From assembly GCA_028823855.1 (NCBI GenBank), contig JAPPFL010000027.1, positions 15,952 to 79,951 of the forward strand: 64,000 bases of DNA. Direction: 5' to 3'. The translations under genes and the position numbers were made by a program. Each line of letters starts with the position of its first letter. The first letter of the stretch is position 1. The DNA is from Albidovulum sp. (lineage in GTDB: Bacteria; Pseudomonadota; Alphaproteobacteria; Rhodobacterales; Rhodobacteraceae). A model generated the notes under the pieces. It had not been told where the DNA came from. It saw nothing but the letters and a program-made list of their open reading frames with translations, and did not search any database. This document shows positions 17,320 through 28,042 of this stretch, in pieces.

Positions 17320-17645
17320 ATTTTCCTCCTAAAAAAAAGATTTTGGCGTTCCTCGCCAAGCTCGCAAGAGCAGGAAAGCAACAATTCCGCCGAAACTACC
17401 AAGACATCGGGCTCGCTTCAACTGAACCGTTGCGAAATTTCACCTGCATGATGTACACGCGATTTGAAACTCATTTTTTCGAACGCAAGGTATTTTTTCG
17501 GGAGTTTGCCGTTCGGCATCCGGGTCGATTCATGCGACGGTACCATCGATCCCTTTAGACTTGGACAGAATCATATGTTGGACAAATTCAATCGGAAATC
17601 TCCTACGAGCAGGTTAGAATGGAATTCAATGGGAAGAACAAAGCG
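17320..17645. promoter_or_regulatory. Divergent promoter region between the PotD-like gene and pepN
   Basis: About 325 bases separate two divergent genes, so promoters for both must lie here. Apart from the ribosome site of the minus-strand gene at 17325-17330 and an A-tract next to it (17331-17338), I see no clear -35/-10 pair or operator. Confidence 0.4.
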
Positions 17646-20222
17646 ATGAGCGCCGGAGATCACCAGAAAGTACGACTGAAGGACTACGCGCCCCCGCCCT
17701 GGCTCGTGGAGAACGTACGATTGGCCGTTCGTCTCGACCCGGCATCGACACGAGTAAATTCAGCGATTTCCTTTAAGCGGAATCCGCAAGCCGGCGGGCA
17801 TGGCGACCTCGTGCTTGATGGACGAAAGCTCGATTTTATACATGCGTCGGTAGACGGCGATGACATTCCGGCACGATTCTTGACGCTTGGGTCCGAAGGC
17901 ATGACGGTTTCGAAAGAATTCGTACCTGAAGACGGATTTCTGCTCGAGACTGTCGTCGAAACAGCGCCGGCCGAGAACAGCGAACTCGAGGGCCTCTACA
18001 CTTCAAACGGAATGTTCTGTACGCAGTGCGAACCCGAGGGGTTTCGAAAAATAACCTATTTCCCCGACCGCCCCGATGTCATGGCGCCCTTCGATGTTCG
18101 AATTGAGAGCGACTTGCCGGTGCTTCTCTCAAACGGCAATTTGCTCGATTCTGGTCCGGGCTGGGCGGAATGGTCGGACCCTTGGCCGAAGCCCTCATAC
18201 CTTTTCGCGCTCGTCGCCGGAGATCTGAAATCGGTGGACGATCAGTTCACTACAAGAAGCGGACGAAACGTGGATTTAAGATTCTGGGTCAGGGAGGGCG
18301 ATCAGGACCGTTGCGAAATCGCAATGGACGCCCTGAAGAGGTCGATGAAATGGGACGAGGAAAATTACGGGCGCGAATACGATCTGGACGTATTCCAAGT
18401 TGTCGCAGTAGACGATTTCAACATGGGAGCGATGGAAAATAAGAGCCTGAACATTTTCAATTCCATGTTTGTCCTGGCAAATTCGAAAACCTCAACCGAC
18501 GAGGATATTGCGAATATCCGCTCGATAATCGCACATGAATATTTTCACAATTGGACCGGAAATCGAATAACTTGCCGCGACTGGTTTCAGCTGAGCCTGA
18601 AGGAAGGTCTGACGGTCTATCGCGACGCGCAGTTTTACGGCGATCAGCACTCCAGGGACGTGAAGAGAATTACGGATGTGAAGCGCCTCAGAAAGAGTCA
18701 ATTCAAAGAGGATAGCGGGCCGCTAGCGCATCCGGTTCGACCCGAGGAATATTCCGAAATCAACAATTTCTATACGGCGACAGTGTACCTAAAGGGTTCC
18801 GAAGTCGTCCGCATGCTGCACCTCCTGTTCGGCGATGAAGGCTATAGACGGGCGCTCGACCTTTACTTCGAACGGCACGACGGCATGGCCTGCACCGTCG
18901 AAGATTGGCTAAAGGTCTTCGAAGACTCTCAGCTCCGGGACCTTTCCCAGTTCAAAAAATGGTACCAGCAGGCGGGCACGCCCCGAATTCGATTCTCGGA
19001 CGAGTACTCGAACGGCGTTTACACGCTTCAACTGGAGCAGAATACCCCTCCTTCTCCGGGCCAGGAGGCGAAAGATCCGCTGCACATTCCGGTCGCCGTC
19101 GGGCTGCTGGATGACGACGGATCAGAAGTTTTGCCGACAACATTGCTCGAACTAACCGATTCAGTGGCAAGTTTTTCCTTCGAGGGGTTGAAAGGAAAAC
19201 CGGTTCCGTCGATTTTACGCGGGTTTTCCGCGCCGGCCATACTAGAAGGCAATACCAGCGACGCGGATCTCGTGTTCTTGCTGGCGAACGATACCGATGC
19301 CTTCAACAAGAGCGAAGCAGCCCGGACGCTTTCCATCAGGAGCGTCGATAAGTACGTCAACGACGGAAGCGATCCGGACAGCGAATTCCTAGGCGCACTC
19401 GCGAAGGCCGTGAGCGATGAAAACCTGGATCCCGCGTTTAGGAGCTTGCTCCTCGGCATGCCAACCGACGAGGAATTCGCGCAAGCAATTTACGATAAGC
19501 GCGGAGAGGCTTGCCCCCAGTCTATCCATGACGGGACAAGTCGCCTGAAGCATAAAATTGCGCAGTCTCTTGCCGCCGAGCTAGAAAGCGTTCTGGACCG
19601 CAGAATTCCAGCGAATGCCGATTCAACCGATCAAGCGATCGTTGCGCGGCGGAGTCTGCACTTGGCCGCGCTAGGCTTGTATTCGAGAATCGACAGCGGA
19701 AAACGAGCCGAGGCTGTATACGCATCGGCGCCAAATATGACCGAACAGCTGGAATCGCTTCATTGCTTGCTGGAAATCGGCCAGGGACTTAGGCAGCTGG
19801 AGGAATTTTACAACCAGTGGTCCTCCGACCGCCTTGTTCTAGACAAGTGGTTCTCGGCGCAAGTTTGGAAGGCCGCACCGAGAGAAGCAACCCGGATCGT
19901 TGAAGAGCTGACACGCCATGCGCAATTCATCTGGCAAAACCCTAATCGCTACAGAAGCGTGATCGATGTGCTGTGGTCGCGCAACTACGCCGGATTCCAC
20001 AATCCCGATTGGAGCGGCTACAGGCTGGTTGCGGATTGGATCATACGCTTGGACGACTCGAACCCGCAAGTTGCGTCAAGATCTTGCATGGCGTTTTCGA
20101 CGCTGGCTCGCCATGGAAACGAGCGTCGCGAAGCTATGCTAGACCAAATTAGAAAAATTGACAGCCATCCAAATCTTTCAAAAAACACGAAGGAAATGAC
20201 GGCTCGCCTCTTGGGACAATGA
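17646..20222 (+). CDS. pepN: Aminopeptidase N (M1 family)
   Basis: Zinc aminopeptidase of about 858 residues, matching the 870-residue enterobacterial PepN in length and plan. It has the exopeptidase motif GAMEN (about residue 260) and the zinc site HEYFHNWTGNRI (about 297), with the third ligand in SLKEGLTVYRD. A beta-sandwich N-terminal domain and a helical C-terminal superhelix are expected on either side. It trims N-terminal residues from peptides in the cytoplasm. I favour the ATG at 17646, preceded by GGGAAG and aligning with the usual N-terminus; an ATG at 17619 is in frame. Monocistronic in appearance: divergent from the transport island, 121 bases before gatB. Confidence 0.92.
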   Translation: MSAGDHQKVRLKDYAPPPWLVENVRLAVRLDPASTRVNSAISFKRNPQAGGHGDLVLDGRKLDFIHASVDGDDIPARFLTLGSEGMTVSKEFVPEDGFLLETVVETAPAENSELEGLYTSNGMFCTQCEPEGFRKITYFPDRPDVMAPFDVRIESDLPVLLSNGNLLDSGPGWAEWSDPWPKPSYLFALVAGDLKSVDDQFTTRSGRNVDLRFWVREGDQDRCEIAMDALKRSMKWDEENYGREYDLDVFQVVAVDDFNMGAMENKSLNIFNSMFVLANSKTSTDEDIANIRSIIAHEYFHNWTGNRITCRDWFQLSLKEGLTVYRDAQFYGDQHSRDVKRITDVKRLRKSQFKEDSGPLAHPVRPEEYSEINNFYTATVYLKGSEVVRMLHLLFGDEGYRRALDLYFERHDGMACTVEDWLKVFEDSQLRDLSQFKKWYQQAGTPRIRFSDEYSNGVYTLQLEQNTPPSPGQEAKDPLHIPVAVGLLDDDGSEVLPTTLLELTDSVASFSFEGLKGKPVPSILRGFSAPAILEGNTSDADLVFLLANDTDAFNKSEAARTLSIRSVDKYVNDGSDPDSEFLGALAKAVSDENLDPAFRSLLLGMPTDEEFAQAIYDKRGEACPQSIHDGTSRLKHKIAQSLAAELESVLDRRIPANADSTDQAIVARRSLHLAALGLYSRIDSGKRAEAVYASAPNMTEQLESLHCLLEIGQGLRQLEEFYNQWSSDRLVLDKWFSAQVWKAAPREATRIVEELTRHAQFIWQNPNRYRSVIDVLWSRNYAGFHNPDWSGYRLVADWIIRLDDSNPQVASRSCMAFSTLARHGNERREAMLDQIRKIDSHPNLSKNTKEMTARLLGQ

Positions 20223-20343
20223 AATTGATCCTATCGCCTGAGCGCATGAAGACGGCGCTGCGCCGGATTCATTCCGTTGCTCGGCAAAATAGGATTGCAA
20301 CAATAATTCGGCCCTAGGCCGCCTGCTATCGGAAGCAACGGAA

Positions 20344-21825
20344 ATGCATAGGATGAATTTCAGGGAACCCGAACCGAAAACCATTGCCGGCGCAAGGGGC
20401 GATTGGGAAATGGTAATTGGCTTGGAGGTTCACGCGCAGGTTTCGTCCAAATCCAAGCTTTTTTCGGGTTCTTCGACCGAATTCGGAGCCGAACCGAATT
20501 CAAACGTCGATTTCGTGGATGCGGCCATGCCGGGCATGCTCCCGGTCATCAACGAATTCTGCGTAGAGCAGGCAGTCAGGACGGGCCTTGGCTTGAAAGC
20601 GAAAATTAACCTGCGTTCCGAATTCGACCGAAAGAACTACTTTTATCCAGATCTTCCGCAGGGATACCAAATCAGCCAGCTATACCATCCGATCGTCGGC
20701 GAAGGAGAAGTGACCGTCGAAACAAGGCAAGGTTTCGCGCGCCGCGTCCGAATCGAGCATCTGCACCTTGAGCAGGACGCCGGCAAATCATTGCACGATC
20801 TCGACCCGAATTGCTCTTACGTCGACTTGAATCGGACAGGCGTCGCCTTGATGGAAATCGTCTCCTACCCGGATATCCGGAGCCCGGAAGAAGCCGCCGC
20901 CTACATTCTTAAGCTTCGCCAAATCCTCCGCTTCCTGGGCACTTGCGACGGAAATATGCAGAACGGAAATCTTCGCGCGGACGTCAATGTCTCGGTCCGG
21001 CCAAAGGGCTCGAGCAATCTGGGAATCCGTTGCGAAATCAAGAACATGAACTCGACGAAATTTATCCAGCAGGCGATCGACTACGAAGCCCGGCGGCAAG
21101 TCGCTATTTTGGAAGACGGCGGAAAAGTCGTGCAAGAAACGAGGCTTTACGATGCCTCAAGCGGCACTACGCGCTCAATGCGCTCGAAGGAAGAGGCACA
21201 CGACTATCGCTACTTTCCGTGCCCCGATCTGCTGCCTCTCGAAATTTCGAAGGAATGGGTAGACTCGGTCGCTGCCGGCATCCCGGAATTGCCAGATGAG
21301 AAGAAGGCGCGATTTATTCGGGAATTCGGCGTAACTCCCTACGATGCGGACGTATTGACGGCGGAAGCCGACAATGCGGCGTATTTCGAGGATGTCGCGG
21401 CGGGCAGGGACGGAAAAACCGCGGCGAACTGGGTCATCAACGAATTGTTCGGCCGACTCAACAAGGATGGCAAATCGGTTTCGGAAAGCCCTGTCTCGGC
21501 ATCGCAGCTTGGAGCCATACTCGACCTTTTGGCCGCTAAGGATATCTCCGGGAAGATCGCCAAGGAAGTTTTCGAAATCGTTTGGAACGAGGGCGGCGAT
21601 CCGGCCATGATCGTTGAGGAAAGAGGCCTGAAGCAGGTAACGGATGAAAGAGCGATAAGGTCGGCTGTCGAAATGGTTCTTGAAGCGAATCCCGATCAAG
21701 TCGAAAGAGCCCGTGCGAATCCCAAAGTCGCGGGCTGGTTCGTAGGGCAAGTCATGAAATCAACGGGCGGCAAGGCCAACCCGGCGCAAGTGAATGCAAT
21801 AGTCAGAGAACTTCTCGAGCTTTAG
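20344..21825 (+). CDS. gatB: Asp-tRNA(Asn)/Glu-tRNA(Gln) amidotransferase subunit B
   Basis: Kinase subunit of the GatCAB transamidase, which phosphorylates mischarged Glu-tRNA(Gln) or Asp-tRNA(Asn) before amidation. The 493-residue protein has the conserved opening [20 protein letters not shown], the SDF-free but typical [33 protein letters not shown], the [10 protein letters not shown] segment, and the C-terminal YqeY-like tail ending in [20 protein letters not shown] that contacts tRNA. The start may instead be the ATG at 20353. gatC and gatA are not in the window, so the operon is split in this organism or the other genes lie elsewhere. Confidence 0.95.
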   Translation: MHRMNFREPEPKTIAGARGDWEMVIGLEVHAQVSSKSKLFSGSSTEFGAEPNSNVDFVDAAMPGMLPVINEFCVEQAVRTGLGLKAKINLRSEFDRKNYFYPDLPQGYQISQLYHPIVGEGEVTVETRQGFARRVRIEHLHLEQDAGKSLHDLDPNCSYVDLNRTGVALMEIVSYPDIRSPEEAAAYILKLRQILRFLGTCDGNMQNGNLRADVNVSVRPKGSSNLGIRCEIKNMNSTKFIQQAIDYEARRQVAILEDGGKVVQETRLYDASSGTTRSMRSKEEAHDYRYFPCPDLLPLEISKEWVDSVAAGIPELPDEKKARFIREFGVTPYDADVLTAEADNAAYFEDVAAGRDGKTAANWVINELFGRLNKDGKSVSESPVSASQLGAILDLLAAKDISGKIAKEVFEIVWNEGGDPAMIVEERGLKQVTDERAIRSAVEMVLEANPDQVERARANPKVAGWFVGQVMKSTGGKANPAQVNAIVRELLEL

Positions 21826-21867
21826 GCAAAGTTGGGCCCGAGTACCGCCACGCCGTCGAAGAATGGA

Positions 21868-22128
21868 TCATGTAGGTTTCGCTGAAATCGCCAATGCGTG
21901 AATTCGAGCTAGCGGCTCCGGCGACAATGCCTTGTGAATGGCTCTGTGTCTTTCGATTCTGCTCATGTCTCGCAGGCTATCGGCTTCGATAACCACCCTG
22001 AAATGCGTTTCGCCGCCTTCCTTCCAGCCGGAGTGCCCGCGATGGGATTCGCTTTCGTCGATGATTTCAAGTTTCGCCGGGCTAAATTCGCCGGAAAGCT
22101 TTGTCCGAATTTCGTCCCGTACGCTCAT
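21868..22128 (-). CDS. bolA: BolA family protein
   Basis: Small protein of 86 residues with a complete BolA domain: an N-terminal helix, LEIIDESESHRGHSG with the conserved loop histidines, THFRVVIEAD, and RHRAIHKALSPE with the C-terminal helix-turn-helix-like segment. BolA proteins bind a [2Fe-2S] cluster together with a monothiol glutaredoxin and influence envelope stress and morphology. It is convergent with gatB (42 bases) and divergent from the J-protein gene. Confidence 0.92.
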   Translation of the reverse strand: MSVRDEIRTKLSGEFSPAKLEIIDESESHRGHSGWKEGGETHFRVVIEADSLRDMSRIERHRAIHKALSPEPLARIHALAISAKPT

Positions 22129-22398
22129 GCTTCACCTCTAAATCCGCTGAACTCTGACTCTTTCAAGAATCGTTTGCGCATCTCGCCCACTTTTTGCTTC
22201 GCGGAACCGGATTCGCAACCGCATCGACGGTCCTCGACCCAGGTCGAATATCTGCACTAGGGCAATTCGGCGAATTAGGGGATAGGTGATTCGAAAGCAA
22301 CGATTGCGTCGATTTGGCTGGCCGCCGGCCAAAACATATTTTTCTCGCAGGCGATTTCGTCTATGATCTGCCATTTCTTGAAACAAGTAGTTTTAGCC

Positions 22399-23013
22399 AT
22401 GCCGCAAGGAACGCCGTTCGAATTCGACATCTCAGCCGCCGCCGACAAAAAGCGGAGGAATCGCGCACGCTCCAAGGCGACCGGCGCCGTGGAGACGTCT
22501 TCCCGACCGTGCTCTCGGGAGGGATGCAATCGGCGCGGTCGCTTCCGTGCACCTAGATCCCCGGACAATCTTTCCGATGTAATTTGGTTCTGTCAAAAGC
22601 ATATTCGCGAATACAATTTGAATTGGGATTTTTTCAAATTTCAGTCGAACGGCAACCTGGGCGACGGCGAAGAACAGGAAGGCGCCGGGCAAAGAATGTC
22701 TACGAGCGAGAAAATTGCCTGGGCCCGGCTCGGAATCGAAGATCCTTTCGAAATTCTCGGCGAGCATGGAACACGTCCGAGAGCAAAGGAAAACGCGCGG
22801 TCTCGACGATTTTCAAAATCCGAACGACGGGCTCTAAAGATCCTGGATATTTCGGGCGACGTGGACCTTGCAACCGTCCGGCGCGCGTTTACGGCTCTTG
22901 TAAAGGACCTTCACCCAGACCTGAACGGCGGCGACCGAACGGACGAGGCTAGACTGCAGGAAGTCGTCTGGGCTTGGTCACAGCTCAAGGAATGCCGATC
23001 GCTTAAGGATTGA
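22399..23013 (+). CDS. J-domain co-chaperone with N-terminal Cys/His segment
   Basis: About 204 residues. The C-terminal third is a J domain: KILDISGDVDLATVRRAFTA, the HPD tripeptide in LHPDLNGG, and LQEVVWAWSQLK. Upstream lies a conserved non-J region with CSREGCNRRGRFRAPRS and WFCQKHIREYNLNWDFF, whose C-x4-C and C-x2-H spacing looks like a small zinc site. This arrangement is common in an alphaproteobacterial J-protein encoded beside bolA and the cobS/cobT pair. I chose the ATG at 22399, giving the FEFDIS start seen in relatives; an ATG at 22363 is in frame. It presumably recruits DnaK to a specific client, possibly the CobS/CobT complex; that is speculation from synteny. Confidence 0.85.
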   Translation: MPQGTPFEFDISAAADKKRRNRARSKATGAVETSSRPCSREGCNRRGRFRAPRSPDNLSDVIWFCQKHIREYNLNWDFFKFQSNGNLGDGEEQEGAGQRMSTSEKIAWARLGIEDPFEILGEHGTRPRAKENARSRRFSKSERRALKILDISGDVDLATVRRAFTALVKDLHPDLNGGDRTDEARLQEVVWAWSQLKECRSLKD

Positions 23014-23283
23014 GGCACCGTCTATCTAGTAGCAGGGCGGCGTATCGGTGCTTATTCATTCGATTCTGGCAGCTACCCATGGGATGCGATCGAGGTGAGC
23101 GGCCGGTTCGCGCAATCCGTCGATTTGCCGAATTTTCGAGAGCGCCGATCCGCATCTAGTCGAACCTAATGGTTTTCGAGGCCGCATATGTAAATCATTC
23201 GCTTGCGACACTAGCTTCTACTTGCGCCGCCTAGAAATTTAATTCAGTAGAAATTCCCAGAATCAGCTATTCTTAGGTAAGCG

Positions 23284-24270
23284 ATGGCCCAAGTCGGCAT
23301 TGATAAAGTTTCGCATCCGAACAGGCGAATTTCAATTCGGGAGACATTCGGAATCGATTCCGACTTGGAGGTACTGGGATTTGATGACGCCGACGAGCGC
23401 GTTCCCGATTTCGACCAGACCTACAAGTTCGATCCAGATACGACTTTGGCCATACTCGCGGGATTCTCGCATAATCGCCGTGTCATGATTCAGGGCTACC
23501 ACGGGACAGGAAAATCGACACATATTGAACAGGTAGCTGCGCGACTGAACTGGCCGTGCGTACGAGTCAATTTGGATAGCCACATTTCGCGCATCGACCT
23601 AATTGGCAAGGACGCGATCAAGCTTAGAAATGGAAAGCAGGTTACCGAGTTCAACGAAGGCATTTTGCCTTGGGCGCTGCGCAATCGGGTCGCTCTCGTG
23701 TTCGACGAATACGATGCCGGACGCGCGGACGTGATGTTCGTCATCCAGCGCGTGCTGGAATCTGATGGAAAATTGACTCTTCTCGATCAGAATGATGTCA
23801 TTGTACCGCACCCTTATTTCAGAATTTTCTCGACGACGAACACTGTCGGCTTAGGCGATACGACCGGCCTCTATCACGGAACGCAGCAAATCAACCAAGG
23901 ACAGATGGATCGCTGGTCTCTCGTCGCGACGTTGAATTACCTCTCCCACGATGCAGAAACCCAGATCGTTCTTTCGAAAGTGCCCAATTACAACAACGAA
24001 AAGGGCCGTCTGACGATCGGCCGAATGGTTACAGTCGCGGATTTGACGAGATCGGCTTTTATGAACGGAGATCTTTCGACGGTCATGAGCCCGCGAACGG
24101 TAATCGCCTGGGCCGAAAATACGGAGATTTTTAGAAGTTGCGGCTATGCGTTCAGAGTTAGTTTCCTAAACAAATGCGACGAACTCGAAAGAGCGACCGT
24201 AGCCGAATTCTACCAGCGCTGCTTCGACGAAGATCTGCCGGAAAGCGCGGTAGGGCCAAGTGCAGGTTGA
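23284..24270 (+). CDS. cobS: Cobaltochelatase subunit CobS (MoxR-like AAA+ ATPase)
   Basis: AAA+ ATPase of 328 residues with Walker [10 protein letters not shown] (71-79), Walker [11 protein letters not shown] and the sensor segment [17 protein letters not shown]. CobS and CobT form a chaperone-like double ring that drives cobalt insertion by CobN into hydrogenobyrinic acid diamide in aerobic B12 synthesis. The N-terminus ([12 protein letters not shown]) is typical of CobS. cobT follows after 54 bases, so the two are cotranscribed. No cobN or other B12 gene lies nearby, so a role limited to B12 is not shown by the window. Confidence 0.92.
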   Translation: MAQVGIDKVSHPNRRISIRETFGIDSDLEVLGFDDADERVPDFDQTYKFDPDTTLAILAGFSHNRRVMIQGYHGTGKSTHIEQVAARLNWPCVRVNLDSHISRIDLIGKDAIKLRNGKQVTEFNEGILPWALRNRVALVFDEYDAGRADVMFVIQRVLESDGKLTLLDQNDVIVPHPYFRIFSTTNTVGLGDTTGLYHGTQQINQGQMDRWSLVATLNYLSHDAETQIVLSKVPNYNNEKGRLTIGRMVTVADLTRSAFMNGDLSTVMSPRTVIAWAENTEIFRSCGYAFRVSFLNKCDELERATVAEFYQRCFDEDLPESAVGPSAG

Positions 24271-24324
24271 CGGTCGCTCATCGCTTAGCGCCAAGAGACC
24301 AAGGAGGATTCGGATTCCAATAGA

Positions 24325-26193
24325 ATGACCGACAAGGACCGCGACATGGCCGAGGCATTCAGGAAGGCTTTGACGGAAACGACTCGATCGATCGCTGACG
24401 ATGCGGATTTGAAAGTGACTTTTTCGTCCGATCCTCCGGGGATGACGGGCGAATCGATCCGCCTGCCTCTTCTCGCGAAGCGTTTGACCCGAGATGAATC
24501 GATGGCGCTGCGTGGGACAGCCGACGGATTGGCGCTTAAGCGCAAGTATCACGACACGGCGACCTTCAACCGGTATTTGCCCGCGGGCGACACGGCGAAG
24601 CAAATCTACGAGACGCTTGAATCAGCACGTTGCGAATCTATAGGCGCGCGCGAAATGCCTGGTACCGCAACGAATATCAATGCGAGAATCGCGGGACAAG
24701 CCGTCAGAAACGGCTATGACAAGGTCACGGAGAAATCGGATGTTCCGCTCGCCGACGCCATCGGCTACATGTTCAGGCAATATGCGACCGGCCGCGAACT
24801 ACCTCAGTCGGCATCCAATGTTTTAGAACTTTGGCGAGATGTCATCGAGTCGAAATCGTCGGAAGCCTTGCGCAACCTGAATACGGCGCTGGGCGATCAA
24901 GCGATGTTCGCGAAGTCCGCTCGCAGCCTCATCGGAGATCTAGGATTTGCGGACGAATTGGGCGAAGACCCGGATTCGGACGAACTAGACCAGGACGAAG
25001 AAGATCCCTCGGAGGAATCTAGCGACGATCAGCCACAGGAGCAGAAACGAGAGGGTGAGGATTCCAGCCAGGAGCAGGCCGAGAGCGATTCCAATCCGGA
25101 AGATTTCGACTTATCCGAAATGCAAATTGCGGACGGCGAAATCGAAGAGCTTGAACAGGCCGCGGATTTCGACGCCGATCTCGGCGACCCGCCTACGGAG
25201 GAAATTCCTAGAAGCCATTCTGAAGCGGATCCCAACTACGCGGCCTACACCACCGTCTTCGACGAAGAGATTCGCGCTGAGAACCTTGCCGAGCTGGCGG
25301 AACTTGAAAGACTTCGAGAAAATCTCGACAGGCAGCTTGAACCGTTGAAGGGCACTGTCGGGCGACTGGCCAACAAACTTCAGCGCCGATTGCTCGCGCA
25401 GCAGAGCCGATACTGGGAATTCGACAGGGATGAAGGCATTCTCGATGCCGGTAGACTTGCCCGAATTGTCGCCAATCCCGCGACTCCGCTCTCATTTAAA
25501 GTAGAAAAGGATACGGAATTTCGGGACACCGTAGTTTCGCTTCTTCTGGACAATTCCGGATCGATGAGGGGACGCCCGATCACAATTGCCGCAGTGTGCG
25601 CTGACTTGCTCGCTCGCACTCTCGAGCGGTGCCAGGTCAAAGTCGAGATACTCGGATTCACGACGCGTGCGTGGAAGGGGGGCCGAAGCCGGGAAGCATG
25701 GATGGAAAAAGGGCGGCCGAGTTCCCCCGGCAGGCTGAACGACATCCGTCATATCGTCTACAAGGGCGCCGACGCTCCTTGGCGGCGCGCGCGTCTCAAC
25801 TTGGGCCTGATGATGAAAGAAGGCCTTCTTAAGGAAAATATAGATGGCGAAGCGCTCGAATGGGCGCACCGTCGCTTGTCGGCGAGGCCCGAATCTCGCA
25901 AAATTCTTATGGTTATTTCCGACGGGGCACCTGTCGACGATTCCACGTTGAGCGTAAATTCGGCGAACTACCTCGAACTGCATCTTCGCAAGGTCATCGA
26001 AATGATTGGGAGGCAAAGGGCCGTAGAGCTGATTGCAATTGGCATCGGACACGACGTAACCAGCTACTACGGACGAGCCGTGACGATTTCCGATGTTGAG
26101 CAGCTTGCTAGCGCCATGACAGAGCAACTTGTTGATCTATTCGATGCTAAGAGCGGCTTGCCGGGTTCGTTCCGAGGCGGCTACGCCGTATAG
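24325..26193 (+). CDS. cobT: Cobaltochelatase subunit CobT (VWA protein)
   Basis: 622 residues in three parts: an N-terminal globular region, a strongly acidic linker (about 205-330, runs of Asp and Glu), and a C-terminal von Willebrand A domain with the metal-ion adhesion site DNSGSMRG (about 409) and [11 protein letters not shown]. This is the classic CobT layout and complements CobS. The acidic stretch is the likely docking or metal-binding spacer. The next gene starts at 26195, two bases after the stop. Confidence 0.92.
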   Translation: MTDKDRDMAEAFRKALTETTRSIADDADLKVTFSSDPPGMTGESIRLPLLAKRLTRDESMALRGTADGLALKRKYHDTATFNRYLPAGDTAKQIYETLESARCESIGAREMPGTATNINARIAGQAVRNGYDKVTEKSDVPLADAIGYMFRQYATGRELPQSASNVLELWRDVIESKSSEALRNLNTALGDQAMFAKSARSLIGDLGFADELGEDPDSDELDQDEEDPSEESSDDQPQEQKREGEDSSQEQAESDSNPEDFDLSEMQIADGEIEELEQAADFDADLGDPPTEEIPRSHSEADPNYAAYTTVFDEEIRAENLAELAELERLRENLDRQLEPLKGTVGRLANKLQRRLLAQQSRYWEFDRDEGILDAGRLARIVANPATPLSFKVEKDTEFRDTVVSLLLDNSGSMRGRPITIAAVCADLLARTLERCQVKVEILGFTTRAWKGGRSREAWMEKGRPSSPGRLNDIRHIVYKGADAPWRRARLNLGLMMKEGLLKENIDGEALEWAHRRLSARPESRKILMVISDGAPVDDSTLSVNSANYLELHLRKVIEMIGRQRAVELIAIGIGHDVTSYYGRAVTISDVEQLASAMTEQLVDLFDAKSGLPGSFRGGYAV

Positions 26194-26194
26194 C

Positions 26195-28015
26195 GTGCTA
26201 CAGGATTTCGACAACCGATCGATCCCGCGCCAGGGTCCGCCGAGGCTTGCTAGGCTGCGCAAAAAAATGTCCGCGATCGGCTTGGCGGGATATTTGATTC
26301 CGCGGGCCGATGCCTATGGCGGAGAGTGGGTGGCGCCGTGCGACCGAAGGCTTGAATGGTTGACCGGTTTTACCGGTACTGCCGGGCTGTGCATAGCATT
26401 GGAGAAACGCGCCGCAATTTTTGTTGATGCGCGCTACAGAATCCAGGCCGGGCTTCAGGTTGATAGACGCGCCTTTGAAACACGCGGAATCGACAGGTTG
26501 AATGCCCCGAGACGCAAAGCGGTCTCTACATGGTTGGCGGAAAATCTCGAAAAGGGGTCCGTCGTCGGCTACGATTCATGGCTTCATACTCGGAAAGAGA
26601 TCGGCGATCTTCGATCCGATCTCGAATGCGGAGGGCTTGAACTCAAGGCTGTCGCTAATTTGGTAGACAAGATCTGGATGGATCGGCCGCCGCCGCCGCT
26701 AGGCCGCGTCGAACCGTACCCGATCGAATATTCAGGCGAGACCCACGAATCAAAGCGAATTCGAATTGCGAATTCGGCACTTGGCGGGAAATCGAAGGCC
26801 GTTCTAGTTGCTTCTCCAGAGTCGATAGCTTGGTTGCTCAATATTCGCGGCTCCGATATCCAAAGGACACCTGTCGCGCACGCATTCGCAATTTTGAATA
26901 AAGACGCATCAGTGGAATTGTTCGCACTTCCCGAAAAGTTCTGTGAATCGGCGCGGAGGCATCTTGAGCCGAACGTATGCATCCGCCACCCTGATGCCCT
27001 AGCGGGCTTTCTGTCCTCAATGTCGGGTCCCGTGCTCGCCAATGAATCGACATTGCCCGACTGGATCGCAAATCGCCTTTACGCAGCTGGAGTCGATATC
27101 GAATTCGGCGACGACCCCTGCGAAGCGCCGAAGGCAACGAGAAACTCCGTTGAAGTCAAGGGGGCCGCGGAAGCGCATTTGCGCGACGGAGCGGCAATGG
27201 CCGAGTTTCTCGCATGGACCCATTTAAACGCATCGAAAGGAATCACGGAAATCGATGCAGTGCGCCAACTGGAAAAGTGCCGGATCGAAACCGGTGCGCT
27301 GCGCGATATAAGCTTCGAAACAATTGCCGCCTCGGGCCCGAATGGGGCCATCGTTCACTACAATGTGACAAAGCAAAGCAATCGAAAAATCCGCTCCGGC
27401 GAAACGCTACTCGTGGATTCAGGAGGGCAATATTTGGACGGAACGACAGATGTCACTCGCACGATTGGTATTGGCAATGTCGATCCGGAAATTCGAATGA
27501 TCTATACGCTGGTCGTCAAAGGATTGATCGCGGTTTCGCAATGCCGCTGGCCCAGCGGAAAAACCGGTATCGAACTAGATGCCTTCGCGCGCTACCATTT
27601 ATGGATGGCTGGTCTCGATTACGGGCATTCCACCGGCCACGGAGTCGGCCATTTTCTCGGCGTGCACGAAGGACCGCAGTATTTGGGCCCCAATTCTCGC
27701 GCACCTATTCGTCCGGGCATGATATTGTCGATAGAACCCGGATACTATCGCGATTTTAAATTTGGCGTACGAACCGAGAATCTGGCGGTCGTTAAAAAAT
27801 TTACCGGCGCGTCTAAGAAGGGCGACCAGGAAATGCTTTGTTTTCGTACGTTAACGCGGGTGCCGATAGACATTTCGCTGCTGGATCTCACCAGGTTGAA
27901 CGAGTGCGAACGAGCATGGCTTAACGAATATCACGCCTCAGTATTGGAAGATGTTGCTCCTAGATGTTCCGCGATGGCGAAATCCTGGCTAAAATCCGCC
28001 TGCGCACCGATCTAG
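26195..28015 (+). CDS. M24 family metallopeptidase, Xaa-Pro aminopeptidase (aminopeptidase P type)
   Basis: About 606 residues, the long APP form with two N-terminal creatinase-like domains and a C-terminal catalytic pita-bread domain. Metal ligands are visible: LLVDSGGQYLDGTTDVTRT (two Asp), the His-rich loop GHSTGHGVGHFLGVHEGP, SIEPGYY and VRTENLA (two Glu). It removes an N-terminal residue when proline follows. I take the GTG at 26195, two bases after cobT; an ATG at 26129 lies within cobT and its extra residues do not look like this family. Convergent with recN, 27 bases away. Confidence 0.88.
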   Translation: MLQDFDNRSIPRQGPPRLARLRKKMSAIGLAGYLIPRADAYGGEWVAPCDRRLEWLTGFTGTAGLCIALEKRAAIFVDARYRIQAGLQVDRRAFETRGIDRLNAPRRKAVSTWLAENLEKGSVVGYDSWLHTRKEIGDLRSDLECGGLELKAVANLVDKIWMDRPPPPLGRVEPYPIEYSGETHESKRIRIANSALGGKSKAVLVASPESIAWLLNIRGSDIQRTPVAHAFAILNKDASVELFALPEKFCESARRHLEPNVCIRHPDALAGFLSSMSGPVLANESTLPDWIANRLYAAGVDIEFGDDPCEAPKATRNSVEVKGAAEAHLRDGAAMAEFLAWTHLNASKGITEIDAVRQLEKCRIETGALRDISFETIAASGPNGAIVHYNVTKQSNRKIRSGETLLVDSGGQYLDGTTDVTRTIGIGNVDPEIRMIYTLVVKGLIAVSQCRWPSGKTGIELDAFARYHLWMAGLDYGHSTGHGVGHFLGVHEGPQYLGPNSRAPIRPGMILSIEPGYYRDFKFGVRTENLAVVKKFTGASKKGDQEMLCFRTLTRVPIDISLLDLTRLNECERAWLNEYHASVLEDVAPRCSAMAKSWLKSACAPI

Positions 28016-28042
28016 ATCGTTTGCCGCGTGGCCGTCGCGCAT

